This document shows positions 45,635-56,714 of a stretch of 64,000 nt of DNA, one piece after another; within the stretch, counting starts at the first letter, position 1, and every line of letters starts with the position of its first letter. This DNA comes from Ipomoea triloba (lineage: Eukaryota > Streptophyta > Magnoliopsida > Solanales > Convolvulaceae). A program made the position numbers and the translations under genes. The notes under the pieces are model-generated. The model was not told the DNA's origin. It made no database searches and saw only the letters and a list, made by a program, of their open reading frames with translations. The stretch covers positions 4,239,612 to 4,303,611 of the forward strand of contig NC_044923.1 in NCBI RefSeq assembly GCF_003576645.1, written 5' to 3'.

Positions 45635-46633
45635 ATGATGCAGGCTGTGAGTCCGTATTCCGGTGGTTCCCGGAGTAAAGCTGAGATCTTGGCGAGATAT
45701 AGGCCGATTGCGCCCAAGCCCGAGGCGCCCACTAGTCCATCTGATGATAATAATGCCTTGCCGGAGAGTATTAGGAAGTCGGCGTTTCTCCGGAATGTGT
45801 GGCCGCATTTGCAGGCCCGGCCGACCCGGACGCGGAAGCGCGGGCGCTCGGCTTTCGCCCTGCCGCCGTTGAAGAGAGCCAGGGCTTATTTCCACGGGTT
45901 TGCTCCGGCGGCGGCGGCGCCGCCACCGCCGCCGTATCATCAGGTATTGAACCCTTACCCCACCGGGTTTCCCCAGATTCCGATGATCCACCCGAATCTT
46001 GCGCCGGTTAAACGCGGGATTATAGAATCTCCGGCGGCGGAGCCGCCGCCGCCAGGAGGGCGAGTCCGGGGGATAGATTTGAACAGGGAAGCCGCCGCCG
46101 AAGCACCGGAGGAATTCGAATTCATGCCGCCACAATTACAGACCGTGATAATCACCCCGCACCCCGTCCGATTAATCGGCTCCACCGTTTTCGTCGGCTG
46201 CATTATCCACTCCGACCTGCCGGCGCCGGCGCCGGCGTCACTAAAAACGGCGGAGGACGTGGAGAGCGAGGCGGAGGCCGTGTCCCTCCCCGTGCTCGTC
46301 TCCGACGTCAATAACAAAGTCCGGCTAGCCAACTCCGCCTACAAGGAGCTGGTGGGGCAGCCGGAATGCCGCTGGCTCGACCGCCTGCCGCCGTTCCATA
46401 GCCCATGCAAGAGGATCTGCGGCGAGGTGGCCATCCAATTCTCCGACTCCTGCAATCTCCCCGTCTCCTCCAACAGATTCACGTGCTGGGTAAGGATGGA
46501 ATGGAGCATTAACGGCAAGAAAACCACCATCGGAGCTTTCTGCGACGCCGTCAAGCTAGCTTGCCAGTCAAAAGACTACCTGTTTCAATGGAGGTTCCAT
46601 ACCTCCGACCATTCCTCCAAATCTGCGTGCTAA
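45635..46633 (+). CDS. Plant-specific uncharacterised protein (DUF7950-like)
   Basis: An intronless frame of 332 aa. The N-terminus has RSKAEILARYRPIAPKPE (about 14-31), a block I associate with the plant DUF7950 family. A basic stretch (TRTRKRGR, about 64-71) may be a nuclear signal. Pro/Ala-rich low-complexity segments follow (about 94-101 and 133-140). A GIDLNRE motif near 145-151 is reminiscent of DLN-type EAR repression motifs but does not match DLNxxP. The C-terminal half is conserved-looking, with LPVLVSDVNNKVRLANSAYK, VGQPECRWLD and CWVRMEWS blocks and several cysteines. Biochemical function is unknown; a nuclear regulatory role is a guess. The coding region is much more GC-rich than its surroundings. 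The first ATG of two adjacent ones is used. Confidence 0.85.
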   Translation: MMQAVSPYSGGSRSKAEILARYRPIAPKPEAPTSPSDDNNALPESIRKSAFLRNVWPHLQARPTRTRKRGRSAFALPPLKRARAYFHGFAPAAAAPPPPPYHQVLNPYPTGFPQIPMIHPNLAPVKRGIIESPAAEPPPPGGRVRGIDLNREAAAEAPEEFEFMPPQLQTVIITPHPVRLIGSTVFVGCIIHSDLPAPAPASLKTAEDVESEAEAVSLPVLVSDVNNKVRLANSAYKELVGQPECRWLDRLPPFHSPCKRICGEVAIQFSDSCNLPVSSNRFTCWVRMEWSINGKKTTIGAFCDAVKLACQSKDYLFQWRFHTSDHSSKSAC

Positions 46634-47330
46634 ATTTCAACAACCTTAAATGCTTGTCCACAAAATTTCTAGTCTCGTCTTTTGATCAAGGAGGAAATTT
46701 CTTTTGATCAAGGAGGAAATTTCTGGTTTCCTCCTGGTCTGGTCAAAGACCAGGTCCGAGGATTTGTGGAGCTGGTAAATAGCGGTAAATGGTGTCATGA
46801 GTAAATATACTTTTGAAGTAAAGCTCAAGCTTTATATTTCTCCCAGCTGCTCAAATGTTTATATATTTCATATATAGATAGAGAGAGAGAGAGAGATTAT
46901 ATAGTCGAAAAACAAAGTTTGTTTAATTCATAAGCTGTTATGTTGTTTTAATGTTGTATTAGAGGACCTGCGGTTTTGTAATTTGAGAATAATTATTGTA
47001 TTGTTAGAAGTGGAATATGATAGTGGTGAGCTTGATTTAAGGCTCATGCAAGGCCAAAGAAGGGGAACTGGAAGTCATCATCATAACATTATATTACTAG
47101 CTGGCCAGTCAAACAGTGATGACATATTGTGCGTAAGAATTGAAAGTAACTGTCGGCTTCATTGTATTCTGGTACGTGCTGTTCATCATCATCATCATCA
47201 TCATCCTCGGATGGATGGATTCAACATGCATGTTCTTGACCAACAACAACCTATCCGGGATATATATGAATATATGATAATATAATGCATTTGACCAGAA
47301 TGGGAAAAAGTTGTACCCTCTGCGAAGTTG
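46634..47330. other. 3' flank of the DUF7950-like gene
   Basis: Presumed 3'UTR. A duplicated 'cttttgatcaaggaggaaat' occurs at about 46679 and 46701. A (GA)n tract lies at 46879-46897 and a (CAT)n tract at 47182-47203. No further gene was seen. Confidence 0.5.
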
Positions 47331-48830
47331 GTCGAGCAGTTAATTTTATACGAAATTGGTTGAGCAGGATCGAAAAAGTTGGTTGAGCAGTTAATTTATA
47401 GGATTGAAAAAGTTGGTCGAGGGTCGAGTTGGTCGAGCGGTTAATTTAGTGAGTTGGTCGAGCGGTTAATTTAGGATTTAGGGTCTGAGTGGGTCAAGTA
47501 ATCAATTTAGTAACTTCTAAGTGTTGGTCAAGTAATCAATTTAATTAGTAACTTCAAGTGTTGGTCGAGTAATCAATTTAGTAATTTAAGTTTGACTCTC
47601 GAAATTGTCTATTTAAGTTTGACTCTCGAAATTGTCTATTGATCTGATGGTTGATTACAACTGAGATTGTCTATTGCTCTGTTGGTTGATTAATCAATTT
47701 AGTAACTTCAGGTTTGATTTGATGGTTGATTACAACTGAGATTGTCTATTGCTCTGTTGGTTGATTAATCAATTTAGTAACTTCAGGTTTGATTTGATGG
47801 TTGATTACAACTGAGATTGTCTATTGCTCTGTTGGTTGATTAATCAATTTAGTAACTTCAGGTTTGATTTGATGGTTGATTACAACTGAGATTGTCTATT
47901 GCTCTGTTGGTTGATTAATCAATTTAGTAACTTCAGGTTTGATTTGATGGTTGATTACAACTGAGATTGTCTATTGCTCTGTTGGTTGATTAATCAATTT
48001 AGTAACTTCAGGTTTGATTTGATGGTTGATTACAACTGAGATTGTCTATTGCTCTGTTGGTTGATTAATCAATTTAGTAACTTCAGGTTTGATTTGATGG
48101 TTGATTACAACTGAGATTGTCTATTGCTCTGTTGGTTGATTAATCAATTTAGTAACTTCAGGTTTGATTTGATGGTTGATTACAACTGAGATTGTCTATT
48201 GCTCTGTTGGTTGATTAATCAATTTAGTAACTTCAGGTTTGATTTGATGGTTGATTACAACTGAGATTGTCTATTGCTCTGTTGGTTGATTAATCAATTT
48301 AGTAACTTCAGGTTTGATTTGATGGTTGATTACAACTGAGATTGTCTATTGCTCTGTTGGTTGATTAATCAATTTAGTAACTTCAGGTTTGATTTGATGG
48401 TTGATTACAACTGAGATTGTCTATTGCTCTGTTGGTTGATTAATCAATTTAGTAACTTCAGGTTTGATGGTTAGTGAAATTGTTTATTGATCTGATGGTT
48501 GATTAATCAACAAAGATTGTTTTGGTTAGGGAAATTGTCTATTGATCTGATGGTTGATTAATCAACTAAGACTGTTTAGTAACTTCAGGTTTGACGGTTA
48601 GTGAAATTGTCTATTGATCTGATGGTTGATTAATCAACTAAGACTGTTTAGTAACTTCAGGTTTGACGGTTAGTGAAATTGTCTATTGATCTGATGATGT
48701 GAAATTGTCTATTGATCTGATGGTTGATTAATCAATTGAGATTGTCTGTTGGTTGATTAATCAATTTAGTAACTTCAAATGGTTAGTGAAATTGTCTATT
48801 GATCTTCAAATTATTTATAGATAGTCTAGG
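47330..48830. repeat. Layered minisatellite with 75-bp core unit
   Basis: From about 47647 to 48466 a 75-bp unit repeats about 11 times with no difference I could find. The marker 'ctattgctctgttggttgat' starts at 47671, 47746, 47821, 47896, 47971, 48046, 48121, 48196, 48271, 48346 and 48421. Each unit holds the 12-bp palindrome TTGATTAATCAA. The left flank (47330-47640) has shorter diverged units built on 'ggtcgagcggttaattta'. The right flank (48467-48830) has diverged longer units. There are no unique spacers, so this is not CRISPR. Confidence 0.97.
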
Positions 48831-49600
48831 TTGATTTACTTCATTGTAATATTTTGTTAGTTAAGGTCCTGGATAGGTTATAGAGCATATTTTTGGGTAG
48901 TGGTGACATTTTTCCACTAGGGTCATAAGGCAACATATCTTTTAGCTTGAGATAATAAATTTTTCTAATTATGTTCACGAAATGGGTTTCCAACTCGAGC
49001 CTATCTTTAAGTAGATACGAAATGTGCCGAGATTTTGTTGTCGAGTGATATCAAGTTACACTCTTATATAGGAGGTTGTGGGTTTGAGTCTCAGTGGAGA
49101 CAATATTGACTTTTTTGTGCTTCAGTAGATTGAGCGATCGGTCTCACAAACTTAGTAGCTAGCGGGGATGGGTTGTACCTAATAACACTGATGGGTCTCA
49201 CTCAAAGTGTACTAGACTGAGTAAACTTTTTGGTAAATCTGTGGCACAAGATTTAAAAAATAATTTTATAAGAATCATAGTGGGGTTCAGTATAGCAACT
49301 TGATTAGTGTTGACTGATGATATCAAAGTTCATGGCAGCAGTTAGAATAGTCAGAATGCACTCACCTTGCTATGTATTAAAATAAAAATAAAAAATCATA
49401 CATTTGTATAAAAAAATTATATTAAAAAACCATAAATTTGGTGCACCACACTGCTGAAACACAGAAACAGCGTATGTTAGAAGGTTCTAAAGTATAAATT
49501 TATTATTTCTTCCATCTTATTATATTTGTTTCACTTCTTTTGTTTTTTTTTTATCCCTAATAAAATAATAATGTTTATTTTTCTAAATTTTAAGTTAGCC
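48831..49600. other. Spacer with SINE copies
   Basis: 48810-48900 looks like the tail of a SINE-2 copy. A SINE-1 copy lies at 49025-49135. No gene was seen. Confidence 0.4.
49025..49135 (+). repeat. SINE-1 copy (+)
   Basis: 'gagtgatatcaagttacac', 'ggaggttgtgggtttgagtc' and 'tttgtgcttcagtagattga' follow the order of the 43548-43686 copy. The B-box-like segment is present. Confidence 0.6.
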
Positions 49601-50955
49601 ATTGCTATATGCACTAGTGATTTTTTGATTTGTAACGTAAATTCATAAAAATCTAATCATATATACATTGAAATTGTAACGGTACATTTAAATCGTACTT
49701 ATCTGAATCATACTTATGTGATAAAAATGTAAAATGAGCATGTTATTCACTATCTGACTGAGATTGAAATTGTAACGGTACATTTAAATCGTACTTATCT
49801 GATAAAAATGTAAAATGAGAATGTAGTATCTGTTCATAACTATTTTCTCAATCTGAGACTCGAACCCATCCTGTCCCACATGGGGGTGCAACCAGATACC
49901 AATAAACCACAAGGTTTTTGGCAATGAATTTTGATTTGTAACAATAAATTCATGAAATTTCAATGCTATATTTTGAAATGTAATTATCTATGATCTATAT
50001 AAAATTATAAATCGTATTTATCTTGTGTGCATGTAAAATATATAATTTACATTTTATAAAGAAAATTGGCAATGGATATCAATCAAAATCACACCATCTT
50101 AATTAAATATGAATCATTTATGTTAAGCATATAATATAATATAATATAAACATAAATATGCAGTCCAACTATTAGCGTAGGCTTTTAATTTGATGGAGCA
50201 CATGCTTCAATTTGTATCAAAGCCATGCAAAAGGTCATGGGTCATGGGTCTCAAAAGTAATCGGGTCGCACACGTGAGGGGCGTGTTGAGCATATAATAT
50301 AATATAAGCATAAATGTGCAGTCCAACTATCAACTTAGGTTGTTAGTTGGATGGAGCACATGCTTCAATTATCTCCATTAGTTTTCCATTACTTATGAAT
50401 TTTGATTTGTAACGATAAATTCACCATAAAATTTCAATGCTATATCTTGAAATGTAATGTGCTATGTAGAATTATAAATCATATTTTTACCATGTGCATG
50501 TAAAATATACAATTTACATTTTAAAAAGAAAATTAGCAATGATTGATCAAAATTCCACCATCTTAAATATGAATCATCTCCATTATTTCTCCATTACCAC
50601 ATGCACTTATGAATCTTGATTTAATTTGTAACGGTAAACTCATGAAATTCCAATGCTATATCTTGAAATGTAATGGTCTATATAGAATTATAAATCATAT
50701 TATTTATCCCGTGTGCATGTAAAATATGTAATTTAAATTTTGTAAAGAAAATTGGCAATGAATGATCAAAATTACACCATCTTAAATATATATGAATCAT
50801 CTCCATTATTTCTCCATTACAGCATGCACTTATGAATTTTGATTTGTAACGGTAAATTTATAAAATTTCAATGCTATATTTTGAAATGTAATGGTTTATA
50901 TAGAATTATGAATCATATTTACCCTATGCATGTAAAATATATATTACGTAGTATA
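49600..50955. repeat. Diverged tandem repeats upstream of the NAT gene
   Basis: A unit of about 215-220 bp recurs at about 49925, 50396, 50611 and 50831. It is marked by 'tttgatttgtaacggtaaat', 'tttcaatgctatat', 'ttgaaatgtaatg', 'gcatgtaaaatat' and 'caccatcttaaatatgaatc'. A partial copy starts near 49620. A separate unit ('catataatataatataa' to 'ggagcacatgcttcaatt') is inserted at about 50127-50205 and 50288-50370. The array ends about 110 bp before the NAT start codon. Confidence 0.85.
49813..49928 (-). repeat. SINE-1 copy (minus)
   Basis: 'gtagtatctgttcataactat' to 'accacaaggtttttggc' is the reverse complement of the SINE-1 consensus and includes 'gagactcgaaccca' (B-box side). It is inserted in the tandem region. 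Confidence 0.7.
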
Positions 50956-51063
50956 TTATTATATTGTATATGAATATGAATGATATATGAAATACTAATA
51001 TAGTCTAATACTAACAATAATCGCTTAAGCTTTCCTGTGTGTAAAGTTGATTGAGCTTCAAGA

Positions 51064-54000
51064 ATGTCAGCAGAAGAATATAAGAAGTTTGAGGAGTTGA
51101 AGCCGCAGCCCCATGCAGTCACCGAGCAGCTTTCCGGCGTAGAATATTGCGTCAACAGTCCGCCGCCATGGTGTACGTTCTTCCTTCTCAAATTTCTGCT
51201 ATTTTTTTTTTTTTTTTGATTGGTATGAAATCCTGTAGCAAATACCTGATAATGTGTACTGGGTAAATCTTGTATTGTGACATTAGCCGACAAAAGAATA
51301 GCAATGAGTTAAACCAGTTTAGGTTGTTCATGGTCAGCTCAAACCAAAAGAGCAATAGGACCTTGCGGTTACCAAGTTAACGCCGACTAATTTGATTGGG
51401 GTTTGCTCAAATTTCTGCTAATTTTTGCACAGAAAATGAGTTTTGAATATGGGGTTTCAGTTCCGAAAGCTGAAATTTTTCTTGTTTGCTTCATGCAGCA
51501 GAGGCAATGGTTTTAGGTTTCCAGCATTACCTGTTGACTCTGGGCAATATTGTACTCATCCCCAAATTGATAGTTCCTCAGATGGGTGGTGGAAAAGTAA
51601 GAATTTAAAGAAACAAAGGAAAAAAAATATTGCTTTTTTAGTGAGGAGGGAAACCCGCAGCCACGGTTGTAATCCTAGTCTATAAAGGATTACAACAAGG
51701 AGGATAAATTAATCTGGTTGTCCATAACTAACCGGCTCGAACCGATGTAACATTGTAGTTATCAAGTGAAATGTCTGATCAATTTTGGTGATTTTGGAAT
51801 GCAGGGAGAAGAGGCTAGAGTGATGCAGACATTACTTTTCATTTCAGGATTAAATACGTTGTTCCAGTCCATATTTGGAGTAAGGTTACCTTCAGTACTA
51901 GGGGGCTCTCACGCCTACTTAATTCCTATAACCACAATTATCCAATCTAGGAGAAATCAAATGATCCTTGATCCCCACACGGTAAACTGCGTAACATTAT
52001 ATTTTCGACGAAATTAACATTGTTTCTGTTATTGAATTTTGTCTATTGTTGGTGAACAAATAAATGATTTATTGAACTCTACTGTAGAGGTTTCTGCAAA
52101 CCATGAGGTCCATTCAAGGTGCCCTCATTGTTGCTTCTTGTTTTCAAGTCATTACTGGATTCATAGGCGTGTGGAGAAATGCCACCAGGTAGGTTAGTTT
52201 GTTGATCAATGTTAATAATCCTCGTATTCCCCCGAAAAAAAAAAAAAAAGTACATTCTTGTCTCTGTTGTTTGGTAAAGTTTAAGGTTAATGTCTGGATT
52301 TGTTGGTTTTCACCTTAGGTTTCTTAATCCTTTATCAGTGACTCCACTTATCACCTTAACCGGACTCGGCCTCTTTCATCTTGGCTTCCCACTGGTGAGA
52401 TTTCTAAAGCTTTTGCCTCGTTGAGCATATAAACGCGAAATCTTACTATCAGCTTAGACGATGAAAGACATCTTTCAATTTGGGTGGCTTAACTTTTGTC
52501 CTCCATTAGTACTATAGATGGCTTTCAAGTCGTTTTTCAATTGTTGTGTGTAGATGGCAGAGTGTGCAGTGGTGGGAATCCCGCAGTTATTCCTCATAAT
52601 CCTTGTCTCACAGGCGAGTTACAGGGCATTATTTTTGTCACTTTCGTTTCGTTTTTGAGTGTCTCTACTGATTCCTCTGAGTTTCGATTCTTCTGTAGTA
52701 TCTTCCCGCGTGGTTGAAACTAAGAAGGCCTATATTGGACCGCTTCGCTGTGCTGTTTTCTGTTATGATTGTGTGGATGTATGCAGCAATTTTAACATGG
52801 AGTGGACCTTACAAGAGTTATTCAGATGAGAACTGCAGAATTGATAGCTCTCATGTTATTAGTGCATCGTCTTGGTGAGGGTTCTGTATTTCTGTCCCGC
52901 TATCTGCTAAGACTTTTAGTTGAAACGGAAAGCAGTTTCTCTGAGCTTTAACTGTCGGGGGTTTCCTTATTCAATCTGTGATATTCTGCAGGGTTCGCGT
53001 CCCTTTGCCATTTCAGTGGGGCGCGCCTTCTTTCAATGCAGGAGATGTTTTCGCAATTCTGTCTGCTTGTTTCGTTGCTTCCATCGAGGTCTAGTATAAG
53101 TTGTTCTGGCTGGAGATGTTACGATATGGCTTCTTCGTATAATTTTCGCTTCGTTTAACTTAAGGTTACGAGGCTCGTTTTGTTTTGCAGTCTACTGGTG
53201 TGTTTTATGCAACCGCGAGATATGGGAGTGCTACTCCAGTGCCTGCTTCCATCGTTAGCAGAGGTGTTGGCTGGCTGGTAAGGTCTCGGGACTGCACATT
53301 TATGTTTTATATATTATATATTCTCAACGCTCCCGAGTTTCAATTGCTACAGGGGGTTGGGACTATGCTCAGTGGACTTTTTGGTGGACTTACTGGCCCT
53401 TCTGCCACAGTGTAACAATCTCCACTCTAACAAAATTGTTGAGGATGATCAGAGCATATTTAGCTGATGAATGGCTTAACTTTTTTTGTTTTCTCAGAGA
53501 AAATGCTGGGCTTTTAGCATTGACAAAGATTGGTAGCAGAAGAGTTGCTCAGATTTCTGCAGCATTCATGATTTTCTTCTCCGTCTTCGGTATGCCTACT
53601 GATTCTTTCATATCCCGCTAGACTTGGCCCTTTACTGTTCTCTGCCCAACAATCCACCTAGCTACCAATTGCTGGACTTGACCCTTTACTGGTCTCCACC
53701 CAACAATTCACTTAGTCACCAATTGTTCGACTTGACCCTTACCCTTCACTGGTCTCTGATCTGCCCAACAATCCACCTAGCTACCAATTGCTGTACTTGA
53801 CCCTCCACTGGTCTCTGCCCAACAATCCACCTAGCTACCAATTGTTGGATTTGACTTGGTCTCTGCCCAACAATTCACCTAGCCACCAATTGCTGTAGAC
53901 CCTTCACTGGTCTCCGTCTAACAATCTACCTAGCCACTAATTGATGGACTTGGTCCATTACAGGTCTCTGTCTAACAATTTTTCCTCTTAGCACCTGCCA

Positions 54001-55081
54001 GCCTTAATTGCGCAACACGGTCTCTGAATCTCTGATACCTTTATGTTATGATGGCAGGAGTGAAACATCTAAAACCTGTCATGTTTTTGTTTTACCAGGA
54101 AAATTTGGAGCAATTTTTGCCTCAGTGCCAATGCCAGCCATGGCAGCCTTGTACTGTGTGTTCTTTGCATATGTTTGTGAGTATTCATTTCATCACTTCA
54201 GTACAGAAAAATCTGTTGTGGCAATAACGTAGGAGACCATCTATCTGTGTTCATCAATGCAGGTTCAGCTGGTCTGGGGTTTCTGCAATTCTGCAATCTG
54301 AACAGCTTCAGAACCAAGTTCATACTAGGATTTTCTTTGTTCCTAGGACTGTCACTGCCACAGTACTTCAGAGAACACCAAATGGTTTTCAACTCAGGCC
54401 CCATTCGTACACATGCAAGTTGGGTGCGTTTTACACTCGAATTCTACTACATTAACTCTCAATCTTTATTTTCTTATTATTACTTGTACTCTCTGATGGG
54501 CCAAATAATGATATGTTATCCTCATCAAGTTGGTCTCGAGAAAAATAGATCCCCACTAGTAGCTTAGTTGGTCACGATATGCCACGAGGAACCAGGTGCC
54601 AATTGACCCGGTGCCATTATTAGGTGGGAGGACTGGAGGCCAACTGACCTGGTCTCAAGAAAAGGGTCCCACCAGGTCCTCCACCTAATGGGCCGAGTCA
54701 CTATAATTTACTCATTTACAATCTTGTCAAAGTTGGGATGTGGGGACCATTGAGGCGAGGATTTTGCTTTTTGTGGACACAAATGTCTACATCCAAAGTT
54801 AAAATGAGATAGTAAAATTTGAAAGTCAAAATTTCGAGCATGAATTTGATATCTGCTTTGAATGAGTGCAGTTTAATGATATAATGTCTGTCATCTTTAC
54901 ATCGCATGCGACCGTGGCTACCTCGACTGCGCTATTGCTGGATCGGACTCTCCCCGGGGATGATAGTAAAGATAATGGGACATATTGGTGGCAGAAATTT
55001 GTGGTATATGGCAGGGATGTTAGAAGTGATGAATTCTACAAGTTGCCATTTAAACTCAATAGGTTTTTCCCATCTTATTAG
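51064..55081 (+). CDS. Nucleobase-ascorbate transporter (NAT/NCS2), 14 exons
   Basis: Exons: 51064-51172, 51499-51596, 51805-51981, 52088-52188, 52319-52394, 52554-52613, 52699-52874, 52992-53088, 53191-53277, 53353-53411, 53498-53589, 54099-54176, 54263-54423, 54872-55081. These give 526 aa, the usual length. NCS2 proteins are 12-14-TM carriers that import purines or uracil (ascorbate in some animal members), usually at the plasma membrane. Diagnostic parts are the first-helix GFQHYL (QH motif), GGSHAYLIP, FVASIESTG with the substrate-site Glu, and the signature ENAGLLALTKIGSRRV, which fits [QE]NxGxxxxT[RKG]. The tail (VRSDEFYKLPFKLNRFFPSY) is typical of plant NATs. The conserved GWQG is GWLG here. 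The intron after exon 6 uses a GC donor (cag|gcgagt). Introns 1, 2 and 11 carry SINEs or a minisatellite. The paralogue number is not assigned. Confidence 0.94.
51223..51405 (-). repeat. SINE-2 copy in NAT intron 1 (minus)
   Basis: 'gtgtactgggtaaatcttgt', 'tagccgacaaaagaatagc', 'gttgttcatggtcagctca' and 'accttgcggttaccaagtt' are the reverse complement of SINE-2 blocks, also seen at 63765-63925. Confidence 0.65.
51645..51775 (-). repeat. SINE-2 copy in NAT intron 2 (minus)
   Basis: 'gggaaacccgcagccacgg', 'tggttgtccataactaaccg' and 'tgtagttatcaagtgaaat' match the same family as intron 1. Partly deleted. Confidence 0.55.
52614..52698 (+). other. GC-AG intron in the NAT gene
   Basis: The donor is 'cag|gcgagt' and the acceptor 'ctgtag'. 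Only this junction keeps the conserved VSQ|YLPAWL reading in frame; no GT donor nearby does so. Confidence 0.8.
53625..53990. repeat. Minisatellite in NAT intron 11
   Basis: About seven imperfect copies of a 50-60-bp unit with 'ctgcccaacaatccaccta', 'gctaccaattgctg' and 'cttgaccctt.actggtctc'. Wholly intronic (intron 53590-54098). Confidence 0.9.
54424..54871 (+). other. NAT intron 13
   Basis: The longest intron after intron 11. It holds partly inverted 'caactgacctggtctcaaga' and 'ccaattgacccggtgccatt' motifs at 54595-54705. Not coding. Confidence 0.5.
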
Positions 55082-56205
55082 AGGGATGTATAATACCCAG
55101 ATTTTGTTAACCATCTGATATTAGAAAATTGAAGCTGAAAATACAGGTAAATCTGGGTTAATATTCTACGGTTCAATCTATGTTAAATGGTGTAGCTTTC
55201 CACTTTGTTAAACGATCTGTAAATCGTGTTGCCACACTGTTATTCGGAAAATCATTTCTGTGTGTCAGGTTGCAGAGAATGAGTGGATATCCCTCTCCCT
55301 TTTCTTGTTGATTGTCTGATAGTTTAATGTATTAAATTCCTTTTTCAATATTCTACGGTCCATTCATAAACAAATTAAACAAAAGTGTCTCTTTTTTTTT
55401 GACAAGACAGAAGTGTCTCTTTAGATTAGATAAGATAATATAATTTCAAGTTTGACTCTTGGTATGAGTTGCTTATTGACCTTTTTTTTCTTTGAAGCGG
55501 TAAAACAATTTATATTGGTTTATTTTCTTTTGGTACTTTACTAGTTAGGGTGACATGACGAGTTTCACCAAAGCACACTTTTGAATACTTTTCTCTTAAA
55601 TCAAAAGATAATAAAAACTCAAACACGGATATTATGGGGTTATTATTGTTAATGGAATTTACTTTATAATTTTTTTTGAAAAAAAAATTCTAAATATTGT
55701 CTCAGATGGTTTGGTCCATTTGATTTAGACTTATTGGTTTAAAAAATTCAAATATTATATTTTTACTTCGTAATTTTGAATATTTAATGTGAAATATTTG
55801 TATTATTACGTGATAATTATATCCAATTATTATATATTCTTTGACCATACAAATAATTCTAGCTCATGATTTATGTATTAGTTGGAGACTATAATGTTTG
55901 AACATAATTTTATATATGTAGAATGTTTGTTTGAAAAGTTTAATTTAAAAATTTTAATTTTATAAATTCAGCATTTTGAAATTTTATAAAAATAATGGAT
56001 TGTATATAAAATATTTTTTTATTAAGTAGTGATTATTATTATTATTTAAACTTAGGTTATCTCAATTTCGCCGGACTAATTCTAAGCGAAAAGGACTCCG
56101 TCCAGGCATCCACCCCTAGAGCCATGCCGAGGTAGGTCTTTTCCATATACATGTTTCTAGTGGGATTCAAACTCGACCTCACATTGTCATCTTCAGTCAT
56201 TACCT
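55082..56205. other. 3' flank of the NAT gene
   Basis: Presumed 3'UTR, a SINE-2 copy at 55440-55600 and AT-rich spacer. No gene was seen. Confidence 0.4.
55440..55600 (+). repeat. SINE-2 copy (+)
   Basis: 'tttcaagtttgactcttgg', 'gagttgcttattgacc' and 'agttagggtgacatgacgag' then 'tttcacc' match the 61120-61310 copy. Confidence 0.55.
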
Positions 56206-56210
56206 TTAAG

Positions 56211-56706
56211 CATGGTTGAAAAAATTGCTAGGCGCTCCCCGGGCGCTTGGGGAGCACCTAGTGGCTAGCGCCTAGGGTGCCTAGGCGGGGATTAATCAGC
56301 GCCTAGGCGCTCGTGTATTTTTTATTTTATTTTTAAATTTTTTAAAATCTGTATATATATTTTTTAATTTTTAATTTTTTAAGACTTCATAATTATAAAT
56401 TATTTAATACTTTAATAGTTAATTCTAAAATATTAAATATTAACCTAAAAAACATATAGAGTTTGAACAATTTAGGGTTATTTCGCTCAAAACGATGTCA
56501 TTTTGAGTGAAGTAACTCATTTTAAAAAGATGAAAACAACATCTAATCGGCCGACTAGGCGACCTAGTCGGTGCCTAGGCGGCCTAGCCGCCGGTGCTTA
56601 GTCGGCCGCCTAGACCATCGATTATGGTGATATTTTAGGCGGCCGGCCAGCGCCTAACGCCTAGGCGGCGATTAATTGGTGCCTAGACGGGATTTCTGCA
56701 ACACTG
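56211..56706. mobile_element. GC-rich-ended hAT MITE (copy 3)
   Basis: Starts 'catggttgaaaaaattgcta' and ends 'gggatttctgcaacactg'. A perfect 8-bp duplication 'cctttaag' lies at 56203-56210 and 56707-56714. Both flanks of the AT-rich centre carry many 'gcctaggcggcc' type motifs. It is 496 bp and non-coding. Confidence 0.9.
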
Positions 56707-56714
56707 CCTTTAAG

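Noticed and set aside
45515..46135. 206-codon minus-strand frame over the DUF7950-like gene
   Set aside because: Arg-rich antisense of the real gene and the 21-bp repeats; no domain.
47647..48466. Regular repeats resembling a CRISPR array
   Set aside because: Units are directly contiguous with no unique spacers, the host is a plant, and no cas genes exist. This is a minisatellite.
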